The position numbers were made by a program, and so were the translations under genes. Source: Pseudomonas persica (GTDB lineage Bacteria > Pseudomonadota > Gammaproteobacteria > Pseudomonadales > Pseudomonadaceae). From it: a DNA stretch of 64,000 bases. This document shows, one piece after another, positions 54,779-62,623 of this stretch (the stretch's first letter is position 1; every line of letters begins with the position of its first letter). The notes below the pieces were generated by a model that was not told where the DNA came from, made no database searches, and saw nothing but the letters and a program-made list of their open reading frames with translations. Location: contig NZ_OLKL01000011.1 of NCBI RefSeq assembly GCF_900291015.1, forward strand, positions 62,001 to 126,000, read 5' to 3'.

Positions 54779-54908
54779 TGGGGATTCCAGGCGGGTCGAA
54801 CTCAAGCCCCAATGCTACCGGAAAACCCTGGGTGGAGCACGGCTATCAAGTTTTCCGACAGGCGTCCGATAGCTTGCAGGTAAGCCGTCAGAATTTGTGG
54901 AGCCGCCC

Positions 54909-55865
54909 GTGCGCCAGCGTTACCTAGCCCTGTTGACCCTGTTCGCCAGCCTGCCGGTCGACGCACTGACTTTCCAGACGCGCATGGAGAACATCGCCTG
55001 GAAGGTCGAGGGGGATCAGTTCGAATGCCGGCTGATCCAGCCGGTCGACGGTTTCGGCAGTGGTGAGTTCGTACGCCGCGCCGGCGAGCAGCCGGTGTTC
55101 CAGCTGCGCTCGGACAGCAACGTACTGGGTGCGGGCACGGCTACCTTGCTGGCAGCCGCTGCGCCGTGGCAACCCGGGCGCAGCGACATCAACCTGGGCA
55201 GCGTGCGCATGGCCCGCACCGGGGTGTTGTTCAGTTCGTCCCAGGGCCAGGCCAGCCGCCTGATCAACGGCCTGCTCGACGGGCGCAGCACGGTGGTGCG
55301 CAATTACGCCGGCGAGGCGGGCAGGCCGATGGAAGTGCGTGTGCTGCCGGTCAGTTTCGCCAAGGCCTACAGCGACTACCAGGCCTGTGCTGGCAAGCTG
55401 CTGCCGATGAACTACGACCAGGTGCGCCAGACCCAGGTGGGCTTCCCCGGTGGGGGTATCGAGCTGGATGGCGCGGCCAAGGCACGGCTGGACGTGATCC
55501 TCGACTACATGAAGGCCGACCCGACGGTAAATCATGTCGAGCTCAACGGCCACTCCGACAACAGCGGCAACCGCCTGACCAATCGCGACATGTCGCGCCG
55601 CCGGGCACTGGCGGTGGCCGACTACTTCAAGGCTCATGGCGTGCCGGAAGAACAGATTACCGTGCGCTTCCATGGTGAGCGTTATCCGTTGGCGAAGAAC
55701 AACAGTGCTGCCAACCGGGCGCGTAATCGCCGGGTGAATATCGAACTGGACCGGGTGGCGGTGGTTGATAAGGTGGAGAAGCCGGTTGAGCAGGCAGCGC
55801 CTGCTGCTCCGACGCCAGCGCCAGCCAGTCCGGCTGCTGCCGCGCCGGGGGCGAAGGCGCCCTGA
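54909..55865 (+). CDS. motY: flagellar stator-associated OmpA protein MotY
   Basis: 318 residues. N-terminal signal region MRQRYLALLTLFASLPVDA, the MotY N-domain beginning LTFQTRMENIAWKVEGDQFECRL, and a C-terminal OmpA peptidoglycan domain (HVELNGHSDNSGNRLTNRDMSRRRALAV, about 190-290), ending in a Pro/Ala-rich tail. MotY forms the T-ring that holds the stator near the basal body in Pseudomonas and Vibrio. GTG at 54909 is chosen for the GGAG 6 bases upstream. The order rnt-pyrC-motY-argG is as in P. aeruginosa. Confidence 0.88.
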   Translation: MRQRYLALLTLFASLPVDALTFQTRMENIAWKVEGDQFECRLIQPVDGFGSGEFVRRAGEQPVFQLRSDSNVLGAGTATLLAAAAPWQPGRSDINLGSVRMARTGVLFSSSQGQASRLINGLLDGRSTVVRNYAGEAGRPMEVRVLPVSFAKAYSDYQACAGKLLPMNYDQVRQTQVGFPGGGIELDGAAKARLDVILDYMKADPTVNHVELNGHSDNSGNRLTNRDMSRRRALAVADYFKAHGVPEEQITVRFHGERYPLAKNNSAANRARNRRVNIELDRVAVVDKVEKPVEQAAPAAPTPAPASPAAAAPGAKAP

Positions 55866-56041
55866 GATCATCGGGGCGCCTGGTGCATGGCAAGGGATTG
55901 CATCAGGGCCTACAGGTGTCCGCCACAACATTTTCGGCGCATGTGAGACCGAGCGCCGCCCGATCTCATAGGCGCTGAACAGGTCAAGGCATGCACCTTG
56001 GGGCCCTGATACTATTCTCCCGTCGCCCTTCCGAAAGTTCT

Positions 56042-56078
56042 TGTCGCTTTGTCGTCAGAAGCTGTCGCCCCACTGTAA
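56042..56078 (+). promoter_or_regulatory. ArgR operator of argG
   Basis: TGTCGC occurs at 56042 and 56063, a 21-base period. The second half TGTCGC-N8-AA (56063-56078) is exact; the first has CA in place of AA. Fits (TGTCGCN8AAN5)2 and lies about 60-95 bases before argG. Confidence 0.65.
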
Positions 56079-56137
56079 ATTTTCCCGCAACGTCGTTAGA
56101 ATCGAACCCTTTCCGTACAACCCCGTGGAGTGATGGC

Positions 56138-57355
56138 ATGGCGGACGTAAAAAAGGTCGTACTGGCGTATTCCGGCGGCCTTGATACTTCGGTGATTCTC
56201 AAGTGGCTGCAGGATACCTACAACTGCGAAGTGGTGACGTTCACCGCTGACCTGGGTCAGGGCGAAGAGGTCGAGCCGGCCCGCGCCAAGGCCCAGGCAA
56301 TGGGCGTTAAAGAGATCTACATCGACGACCTGCGCGAAGAATTCGTACGTGATTTCGTGTTCCCGATGTTCCGCGCCAACACCGTCTACGAGGGCGAGTA
56401 CCTGCTGGGTACTTCCATCGCCCGTCCGCTGATCGCCAAGCGCCTGATCGAAATCGCCAATGAAACCGGCGCTGACGCCATTTCCCATGGCGCCACCGGC
56501 AAAGGTAACGACCAGGTGCGTTTCGAACTGGGGGCCTACGCCCTTAAACCAGGCGTCAAGGTCATCGCCCCATGGCGTGAGTGGGACCTGCTGTCCCGCG
56601 AGAAGCTGATGGACTACGCCGAGAAGCACGGCATCCCGATCGAGCGCCACGGCAAGAAGAAGTCGCCGTACTCGATGGATGCCAACCTGCTGCACATCTC
56701 CTACGAAGGCGGTGTCCTGGAAGATACCTGGACCGAGCACGAAGAAGACATGTGGCGCTGGAGCGTCTCGCCCGAGAACGCCCCGGACCAGGCCACCTAC
56801 ATCGAACTGACCTACCGCAACGGTGACATCGTTGCCATCGACGGCGTCGAGAAGACCCCGGCCACCGTCCTGGCCGACCTGAACCGTATCGGTGGCGCCA
56901 ACGGCATCGGCCGTCTGGACATCGTCGAGAACCGTTACGTCGGCATGAAGTCGCGTGGCTGCTACGAGACCCCTGGTGGCACCATCATGCTCAAGGCCCA
57001 CCGTGCCATCGAGTCGATCACCCTGGACCGCGAAGTCGCTCACCTGAAGGATGAGCTGATGCCGAAGTACGCCAGCCTGATCTACACCGGCTACTGGTGG
57101 AGCCCGGAGCGTCTGATGTTGCAGCAGATGATCGACGCTTCGCAGGTCAACGTGAACGGCGTGGTACGCCTGAAGCTGTACAAGGGCAACGTCACCGTGG
57201 TCGGCCGCAAGTCGGACGACTCTCTGTTCGACGCCAACATCGCTACCTTCGAGGAAGATGGCGGCGCTTACAATCAGGCGGACGCTGCCGGCTTCATCAA
57301 GCTCAACGCTCTGCGTATGCGCATTGCTGCCAACAAGGGCCGCTCGCTGCTCTGA
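56138..57355 (+). CDS. argG: argininosuccinate synthase
   Basis: 405-residue enzyme joining citrulline and aspartate with ATP. ATP P-loop AYSGGLDTS at 10-18, [13 protein letters not shown] near 117, and the dimer/tetramer segment [19 protein letters not shown]. The start [14 protein letters not shown] is the family N-terminus, with GGAG 8 bases upstream. Single gene with terminator. Confidence 0.97.
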   Translation: MADVKKVVLAYSGGLDTSVILKWLQDTYNCEVVTFTADLGQGEEVEPARAKAQAMGVKEIYIDDLREEFVRDFVFPMFRANTVYEGEYLLGTSIARPLIAKRLIEIANETGADAISHGATGKGNDQVRFELGAYALKPGVKVIAPWREWDLLSREKLMDYAEKHGIPIERHGKKKSPYSMDANLLHISYEGGVLEDTWTEHEEDMWRWSVSPENAPDQATYIELTYRNGDIVAIDGVEKTPATVLADLNRIGGANGIGRLDIVENRYVGMKSRGCYETPGGTIMLKAHRAIESITLDREVAHLKDELMPKYASLIYTGYWWSPERLMLQQMIDASQVNVNGVVRLKLYKGNVTVVGRKSDDSLFDANIATFEEDGGAYNQADAAGFIKLNALRMRIAANKGRSLL

Positions 57356-57372
57356 TCGCTGGCATGTGCACT

Positions 57373-57404
57373 AAAAACCCCGGCCCAGGCCGGGGTTTTT
57401 TTTT
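57373..57404 (+). terminator. terminator of argG
   Basis: CCCCGGCC-CA-GGCCGGGG perfect 8-bp stem followed by nine T, 18 bases after the stop. Confidence 0.92.
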
Positions 57405-57427
57405 ATGCCTGTGGAAAGCCTGCTGCA

Positions 57428-57910
57428 TCAATGGTCGTCGTTCGCCATCTGCCCCTCAAACAGGCTGATCGACAGTTGTGCGCATTGGCGTTTATCCAGG
57501 TTGCAAAAGCGCCAGGTGCGCGCCGGTGAAGGCGGTTGGGCAAGGGCTAGCAGCAGTTGTTGCTCCATCATGCGATAGGCATCGGGGCCGGAAAACATGA
57601 ACGTGACAGGCTCGCCCTGTAGCGCTGCGCCGGCATCACTGGGCATTGCAGGTTTGGCCAGACCGTTCAGTGCTGATGTGTTGTCGTTTGCTGTTCTGTT
57701 TGGCGACGGGTTGTAGAAGGACTTGTAATTGAAGTTGAGCGTGAGGAAGAACAGTGCCGTCAGGAAGAACGGGAAGCCCACCAGGAACCAGGTATAGAGA
57801 TTTTGGCTGGACTCGCTGAGAAACGGCAGTGTGGCAAGGGCAGAGGCTTCGATAATCCCCGCGAAGATTGCAATGATCGTCAGCGGGGCGACAGGTTGTG
57901 CTTGGGGCAT
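57428..57910 (-). CDS. hypothetical membrane protein, two N-terminal helices
   Basis: 160 residues; not recognised as a named family. Two hydrophobic segments (about 10-30 LTIIAIFAGIIEASALATL, 40-58 WFLVGFPFFLTALFFLTLN) anchor a soluble tail of about 100 residues that includes VTFMFSGPDAYRMMEQQLLLALAQPP and a Cys pair FCNLDKRQC. The tail is probably cytoplasmic because positive residues follow helix 2. Convergent with argG, divergent from the orphan response regulator. Hypothetical but convincing as a gene by composition and start context. Confidence 0.65.
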   Translation of the reverse strand: MPQAQPVAPLTIIAIFAGIIEASALATLPFLSESSQNLYTWFLVGFPFFLTALFFLTLNFNYKSFYNPSPNRTANDNTSALNGLAKPAMPSDAGAALQGEPVTFMFSGPDAYRMMEQQLLLALAQPPSPARTWRFCNLDKRQCAQLSISLFEGQMANDDH

Positions 57911-58277
57911 ATGGGCCGTCTCCAGCGATTTTGCCCATCATTACCTTACAGTGATACTCAACTAAAGCCTGGATTGTTTCCCCGGTGAGGAATAATCGCC
58001 GGAAATCCCGGCAGCCTTGTTTGTTCAGCGTGTTTGAATTGGATAATTCCTCAGGTAATAGTCGTTTTTCAACTGGTGCACCTTTGCAGGCGGGTGATAC
58101 CGTTCATTCCCGCAACAAGGAATTTGATTGTTACAACTACAGTAGTTGCGTGTAGGAAATTTCTGTAAGTGTTGTAGGTTTTATCTGCTCATGTATTTCG
58201 CCGGTAAATCACCGCGCCAGCAAGCGTTCTGTCGGTTATCTTGACGGGCCAAAGCAAAAACAATGAATGGATATCGC
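57911..58277. other. AT-rich upstream region of the orphan response regulator
   Basis: 367 bases, clearly AT-richer than the surroundings, with no gene. Contains a perfect 15-base palindrome CAACTAC-A-GTAGTTG at 58134-58148. Confidence 0.6.
58134..58148. promoter_or_regulatory. 15-base palindrome, candidate operator
   Basis: CAACTACAGTAGTTG is a perfect odd palindrome, 130 bases upstream of the LuxR-type regulator gene. No known regulator motif recognised. Confidence 0.35.
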
Positions 58278-58901
58278 ATGAATAAAGTGCTTATTGTGGA
58301 TGATCATCCGGTCATACGCCTGGCCGTACGCATGCTGATGGAGCGGCATGGGTATGACGTCGTGGCCGAGACCGACAACGGGGTGGCTGCGCTGCAGCTG
58401 ACACGGCAACACCTGCCGGATATCGTGGTGCTCGATATCGGTATCCCCAAACTGGATGGCCTGGAAGTGATCGCCCGCATGGCGGCCTTCAACCCGGGCA
58501 GCAAGGTGCTGGTGCTGACATCGCAGCCCCCTGGCAACTTCTCGATGCGTTGCATGCAGGCGGGGGCGGCGGGGTATGTATGCAAGCAACAGGAGCTCAC
58601 CGAACTGCTGAGCGCCATCAAGGCCGTATTGTCGGGCTACAGCTACTTCCCCAACCAGGCCCTGCATCTGTCACGCAGCAGGGGCGGTGGGAGCGAGACG
58701 GATATGGTCAACCGCCTCTCGGCGCGCGAGATGACGGTGTTGCAACAGCTGGCGCGAGGGCGTTCGAACAAAGAAATTGCCGACAGCATGTTCCTCAGCA
58801 ACAAGACGGTCAGTACCTACAAGTCGCGCCTGTTGCTCAAGCTCAACGCGCGGTCGCTGGTCGACCTGATCGAGCTGGCACAACGGCAAGGGTTGAACTG
58901 A
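58278..58901 (+). CDS. orphan LuxR/FixJ-type response regulator
   Basis: 207-residue two-domain regulator resembling EvgA/BvgA. Receiver domain with DDHP at 8-11, Asp about 54 (VVLDIGIPKLDG) and Lys about 105 (VCKQQEL). GerE-type helix-turn-helix near 150-200 (LSAREMTVLQQLARGRSNKEIADSMFLSNKTVSTYKSRLLLKL). No kinase gene is adjacent, so its partner is unlinked. Start MNKVLIVDDHP chosen over an upstream in-frame ATG because it is the family N-terminus. Confidence 0.9.
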   Translation: MNKVLIVDDHPVIRLAVRMLMERHGYDVVAETDNGVAALQLTRQHLPDIVVLDIGIPKLDGLEVIARMAAFNPGSKVLVLTSQPPGNFSMRCMQAGAAGYVCKQQELTELLSAIKAVLSGYSYFPNQALHLSRSRGGGSETDMVNRLSAREMTVLQQLARGRSNKEIADSMFLSNKTVSTYKSRLLLKLNARSLVDLIELAQRQGLN

Positions 58902-58955
58902 CCGCCAAGGCCGTAGAGCCTCCTGCCAGGAGGCTTTGCCAGTGCAGGTCGCGGG

Positions 58956-59132
58956 CTACAGATCGTAGTCGAAGTCGGCCAACTGCTTCTGCAGGCGCCT
59001 TTCTTCCAGCATATTGTCGATGGTGCGGCGTTTGCTCAGGTTGGTCTTTGCGGTTTCCACCTGGGGTTCCACTTCATCCTCTGCGGTAACAAAATCATCT
59101 TCGATCGACAGGTCGTCTTTATCGCTACTCAT
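58956..59132 (-). CDS. PA3496 family small envelope-linked protein
   Basis: 58-residue, strongly acidic protein (MSSDKDDLSIEDDFVTAEDE) with a basic, likely helical C-terminal half (LSKRRTIDNMLEERRLQKQLADFDYDL). This matches the small conserved PA3496-type proteins located next to nth in P. aeruginosa, annotated as putative envelope integrity factors. No signal peptide or membrane helix. It lies downstream of nth on the same strand. Confidence 0.8.
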   Translation of the reverse strand: MSSDKDDLSIEDDFVTAEDEVEPQVETAKTNLSKRRTIDNMLEERRLQKQLADFDYDL

Positions 59133-59236
59133 GAGTCGCTCCAAGCCAAGGGGCCATTGGCCGTCCTTATAACCAGAAAGCAGACGCTGGTAAAAAAGAT
59201 TTTTTCAATCGTCGCAGGTGGTTTTTAGCTATCGAC

Positions 59237-59875
59237 TCAATCGTCGGAGGTCTTGTGCTTGTACTCGCACAAATCTTCGATTCGGCAACTGCCGCACCGT
59301 GGCTTGCGTGCCTGGCACACATAGCGCCCGTGCAGGATCAGCCAGTGGTGGGCGTCGAGCAGGTAGTCTTTTGGTACGAACTTGATCAGCTTTTTCTCCA
59401 CTTCCAGCACCGTCTTGCCTGGCGCAATGCCTGTGCGGTTGCTAACCCGGAAGATATGGGTATCCACCGCCATGGTCGGCTGGCGGAACGCCGTGTTGAG
59501 TACTACGTTGGCGGTCTTGCGGCCTACGCCGGGCAGCGCTTCCAGGGCTTCGCGGGTTTGCGGTACCTGGCTGCCATGGCGCTCGATCAGCAGCCGGCAG
59601 GCTTCGATGACATTCTTGGCCTTGCTGTTGTACAAGCCAATGGTCTTGATGTACTCGCTCAGTCCTTCGACGCCCAAGGCATAGATGGCCTCGGGGGTGT
59701 TGGCCACCGGGAACAGGCGGGCGGTGGCCTTGTTGACGCCGACATCGGTGGACTGCGCGGACAGTGTCACGGCGACCAGCAGTTCGAACGGGGTGGTGTA
59801 GGCCAGTTCGGTCTTCGGGTCGGGGTTGTCTTCGTGCAGCCTGCGAAAGATCTCCAGGCGTTTGGCGGCATTCAT
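59237..59875 (-). CDS. nth: endonuclease III
   Basis: 212-residue base-excision DNA glycosylase/AP lyase for oxidised pyrimidines. Helix-hairpin-helix LPGVGRKTANVV with catalytic Lys about 120, catalytic Asp in AVDTHIFRV about 138, and a C-terminal 4Fe-4S cluster C-x6-C-x2-C-x5-C (CQARKPRCGSCRIEDLC). Starts 4 bases after the rnfE-like gene, at the end of the rnf operon as in enterics. Confidence 0.96.
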   Translation of the reverse strand: MNAAKRLEIFRRLHEDNPDPKTELAYTTPFELLVAVTLSAQSTDVGVNKATARLFPVANTPEAIYALGVEGLSEYIKTIGLYNSKAKNVIEACRLLIERHGSQVPQTREALEALPGVGRKTANVVLNTAFRQPTMAVDTHIFRVSNRTGIAPGKTVLEVEKKLIKFVPKDYLLDAHHWLILHGRYVCQARKPRCGSCRIEDLCEYKHKTSDD

Positions 59876-59879
59876 GAAA

Positions 59880-60404
59880 TCAGAGCTTTCCTTGACGACG
59901 TGGTTGGGCGGGGCCCGGACGCAGCCGATTGTACAAGGCCAACAGTAGTCCGAGCAGTAGCAAGGCACCGGGGGCCAGGCTGGCCAGGTGCAGACCGGCA
60001 CCGTGGGTCAGCCATTGGCGGCTGGCACTGAGCAGCAGGCAGGTGGCAAGCAGTGTGCAAAGGTGGCTGGCGAACAGGCGCCAGCGCCCTTGATCGGGCA
60101 GCAAGTGGTCAGTGACCAGGCATTGCAGGCACAGCAGTGCGGGATAGTGGCCGAGCGAGAGAGCCAGTGGCAGCAGCCAGGCTCGCAGGGCCAGTTGCAG
60201 GCTACTGGCCAGGGCCGCCAGCAGCAGCAGGCTGGCCAGCACATAGGTCCAGGCGGCGAGCCGCTGGCGCAGGGGGGCCAGCAACAGTTGGTGAACGCTG
60301 CTCATCAGCACCGCGCACACGCCGATGGTGGCGCCTTCGCTCAGTGTCCGGGTGGCGCCCAGCAGGGGCACAAGGCTAGCACTCAGCAGGTAGAACCTAT
60401 TCAT
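59880..60404 (-). CDS. RnfE/RsxE-like membrane subunit, short
   Basis: 174 residues with about six predicted helices; typical RnfE is about 200-230, so it is shortened. Family resemblance is seen in the N-terminal LVPLLGATRTLSEGATIG and in PALLCLQCLVTDHL. The usual GLCP cysteine motif of the first half is absent, while the second-half Cys (LQC for VNC) is kept. It overlaps the rnfG-like stop by 8 bases and is followed by nth after 4 bases. Assignment relies on operon position as well as weak sequence similarity. Confidence 0.75.
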   Translation of the reverse strand: MNRFYLLSASLVPLLGATRTLSEGATIGVCAVLMSSVHQLLLAPLRQRLAAWTYVLASLLLLAALASSLQLALRAWLLPLALSLGHYPALLCLQCLVTDHLLPDQGRWRLFASHLCTLLATCLLLSASRQWLTHGAGLHLASLAPGALLLLGLLLALYNRLRPGPAQPRRQGKL

Positions 60405-60999
60405 GCGTGGTGCCCTCCAGCAGCACGCTGCGCTGCTCATCGAAATAGCTCAGCGCCTCCTGCAGCGCACCGATCACTGCCCGTGAGGTTACGGTTGCGC
60501 CGGCCAACTGGTCAAAGTCGCCCTGGTCGCGCTTCAGCGCCCAGTGATCGCCCAACTGGCGGTTGGAAAATTGCCCCAACCAGTTCACCTGCGGATCACC
60601 CAGGCGCGCGCCCAGCCCGGGGCTTTCCTGTTGCTCGACCACCTGGCTGCCGATCAGCCGGCCGTCCGCGGCGATGGCCACGCTCAGTACGATCGGCCCG
60701 GCATAGCCCTGGGCCTGGGTGACCAGGAGAATAGCGGTCGGTTTACCCGCCAGCGTGGCCCGGTAAGCTGCCAGGACACGGCTGTTTGGCCGCTGTGCGG
60801 CGGGCCTGGGCAGTGGGTTGTCCAGTGGCTGGTTGTCGTAACTGCCTTCTGGCAGTACCGCCAGCCGTTGGCGGCTGTTCAGTTGTTTCTCGGCGTCGGC
60901 GATGGCCGTGCTGGTCCAGTGCCGCCAGACCAGGGTGGCCGACAGCGCTAGTGCTCCGGTCAGCAGCAGCAGGCCCACCTCACGCACCAGGCGCTTCAT
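60397..60999 (-). CDS. RnfG-like flavoprotein subunit
   Basis: 200 residues. One N-terminal membrane helix (VGLLLLTGALALSATLVW) is followed by a periplasmic FMN-binding domain. The flavinylation motif AGATVTSRAV near 173-182 preserves the (S/T)GATxT pattern. Also typical: GYAGPIVLSVAIAADGRLIG, VVEQQESPGLGARLG. It overlaps the RnfD-like gene by the ATGA junction. This subunit looks intact. Confidence 0.85.
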   Translation of the reverse strand: MKRLVREVGLLLLTGALALSATLVWRHWTSTAIADAEKQLNSRQRLAVLPEGSYDNQPLDNPLPRPAAQRPNSRVLAAYRATLAGKPTAILLVTQAQGYAGPIVLSVAIAADGRLIGSQVVEQQESPGLGARLGDPQVNWLGQFSNRQLGDHWALKRDQGDFDQLAGATVTSRAVIGALQEALSYFDEQRSVLLEGTTHE

Positions 61000-61970
61000 C
61001 GGGCAACCTGCTGGCGCTGCAAGGCCAGGCGTTCGAGGCTCGGCGCCATGAGGTTCATCAGCAGGATGGCGAACGCCGTACCGTCCGGGTAGCTGCCCCA
61101 GGTGCGGATCAGGTAGATCAGCAGGCCCGCGCCCAGGCCAAACCCCAGCTTCGCCCACTCCTGCCGGGGGCCGGACACCGGTTCGGTGGCAATGAAGAAT
61201 GCCGCCATCATGGTCGAGCCGGAGAACAGGTGTAGCAGGGGGGAACCGTTGGAGTCCGAACCCGAGCCATTCCAGCCCAGCAGGCTGAACAGGAACAACC
61301 CTGCCAGCAAACCAACCGGCGCATGCCAGCTGATCACCTTGCGCTGCAGCAGGAACAGGCCGCCCAGCAGGAACGCCAGGTTGACCCATTCGCTGCCTCG
61401 CCCACCGATGCTGCCGAAGCCCGGGTGGCTGGCAAACAGTTCATCGAGGGTCTGGCTGCGGTTGTGGCGCAGGCCGTCGAGCAGTGTCGGCCGGGCCCAG
61501 GCATCGATCTGCTCGCTACCGGCGAACACCTGCTGCAGGCTGTCGAGCAGGCCAGGTGCCGGCCCTGGCCAATGGTTCATCTGCAGCGGGAAGCTCAGCA
61601 GCACGAAGGCGTAGCCGACCATGGCCGGGTTGAACAGGTTGCGCCCGACCCCGCCAAAGGCCTGCTTGCCGAGGCCGATGGCAACACTGGCAGCGACCAC
61701 CGGCAACCACCACGGTGCCAGGGTGGGCAGGGCGGCGGTCAGTAACACGGCAGTCACCAGTGCGCTGCCGTCGTTCAGCGCCGTGCGCAGCGGTTGTGCG
61801 CGCCAGGTGAGCAACAACGCCTCGCACAGCAGCGCGGCACTGGCGCACAGCAACAGGTTCAGTAGCAAACTCCAGCCATGCAACCAGAACAGCGTCAGCA
61901 GGCCAGGCACGCAGGCCAGCAACACCAGGCCCATGCTGGTGCGTAGTCGTGGGTCGGGCTTGGCGGTCAT
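60996..61970 (-). CDS. RnfD-like membrane subunit
   Basis: 324 residues with about nine predicted helices. RnfD/NqrB core features: GKQAFGGVGRNLFNPAMVGYAFVLLSFPLQMNHWP and, near the end, GSYPDGTAFAILLMNLMAPSLER. At the position of the covalent FMN motif (S/T)GATPL the protein reads WARPTLLDG; the Thr may be kept but the motif is degenerate. The start ATG overlaps the RnfA-like stop (ATGA), with no rnfB or rnfC between. Confidence 0.85.
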   Translation of the reverse strand: MTAKPDPRLRTSMGLVLLACVPGLLTLFWLHGWSLLLNLLLCASAALLCEALLLTWRAQPLRTALNDGSALVTAVLLTAALPTLAPWWLPVVAASVAIGLGKQAFGGVGRNLFNPAMVGYAFVLLSFPLQMNHWPGPAPGLLDSLQQVFAGSEQIDAWARPTLLDGLRHNRSQTLDELFASHPGFGSIGGRGSEWVNLAFLLGGLFLLQRKVISWHAPVGLLAGLFLFSLLGWNGSGSDSNGSPLLHLFSGSTMMAAFFIATEPVSGPRQEWAKLGFGLGAGLLIYLIRTWGSYPDGTAFAILLMNLMAPSLERLALQRQQVAR

Positions 61971-62515
61971 TGGGCGAACAGCCCGTTGAAGCCGGAAAAC
62001 GCCATGGCCATGACCCCGACACCGAGCAGTTCGATGGGCAGGCCACGCAGTGCCTCGGGTACCTCGCCATGAGCGCTGCGCTGGCGCAGGTCGGCGAACA
62101 GGGCCAGCGCCAGCCAGAAGCCACCACCGGCCAGCAGGGCTTGCAGCAGCGTAGCGAGCCATGTGCTGTCGTCGTTTGCCTGTTGCAGGGTCAGCCCCAA
62201 TCCTGCCGCGTTGCTCAACAGCAGCGCGGGCAGCTCCGTCACCGGCCAGGTCGGGTGCCACCTTGTCAGCAGCCATGGCACGCCCCAGGCGAGCACGGCC
62301 AGCCAAGGCAACAACAAGAACAGCGCAAGGTCCTGGGCCTGGAATGGGGCAAGCACCACGTGCAACAGTAGCTGTGCGCCAATCATGCCCAAGGCAATGC
62401 ACAGTGTGCAGGCAAGGCCGTGCACGTGCAGGTGCAGCCTGGGGAGTGGCTGTTGTTGCAGGCACAGGTGATTGACCAGCGCGGCGCTGATCAGGACCAG
62501 GATGTAGTCGCTCAT
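61967..62515 (-). CDS. RnfA-like membrane subunit
   Basis: 182 residues with six predicted helices and the recognisable MSDYILVLISAALVNH start and LLQALLAGGGFWLALALFADLR, RGLPIELLGVGVMAMAFSGFNGLF. In canonical RnfA/NqrE the sequence (F)LG-C-PF follows near residue 25 and TNCAVLG near 110; here the equivalents are LCLQQQPLPRL and LSNAAGLG, so the second conserved Cys is Ala. These cysteines hold a 2Fe-2S cluster in the membrane in related complexes. Translation couples directly to rnfD. Confidence 0.82.
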   Translation of the reverse strand: MSDYILVLISAALVNHLCLQQQPLPRLHLHVHGLACTLCIALGMIGAQLLLHVVLAPFQAQDLALFLLLPWLAVLAWGVPWLLTRWHPTWPVTELPALLLSNAAGLGLTLQQANDDSTWLATLLQALLAGGGFWLALALFADLRQRSAHGEVPEALRGLPIELLGVGVMAMAFSGFNGLFAQ

Positions 62516-62577
62516 GAGATGACGATAGCCGGGAATCGGGGTGATTGTCCGGGTTTGGCATCAAGGTGCGGGAGTCA

Positions 62578-62607
62578 TTGTGGGAGCGGGCGTGCCCGCT
62601 CCCACAA
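62578..62607. repeat. perfect REP hairpin at the 3' end of metG
   Basis: TTGTGGGAGCGGGC-GT-GCCCGCTCCCACAA, a 14-bp perfect stem with a two-base loop; 16 bases after the metG stop and 62 bases upstream of rnfA. Likely the end of the metG transcript. Confidence 0.85.
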
Positions 62608-62623
62608 GGTCCGGCAGGTTTTG

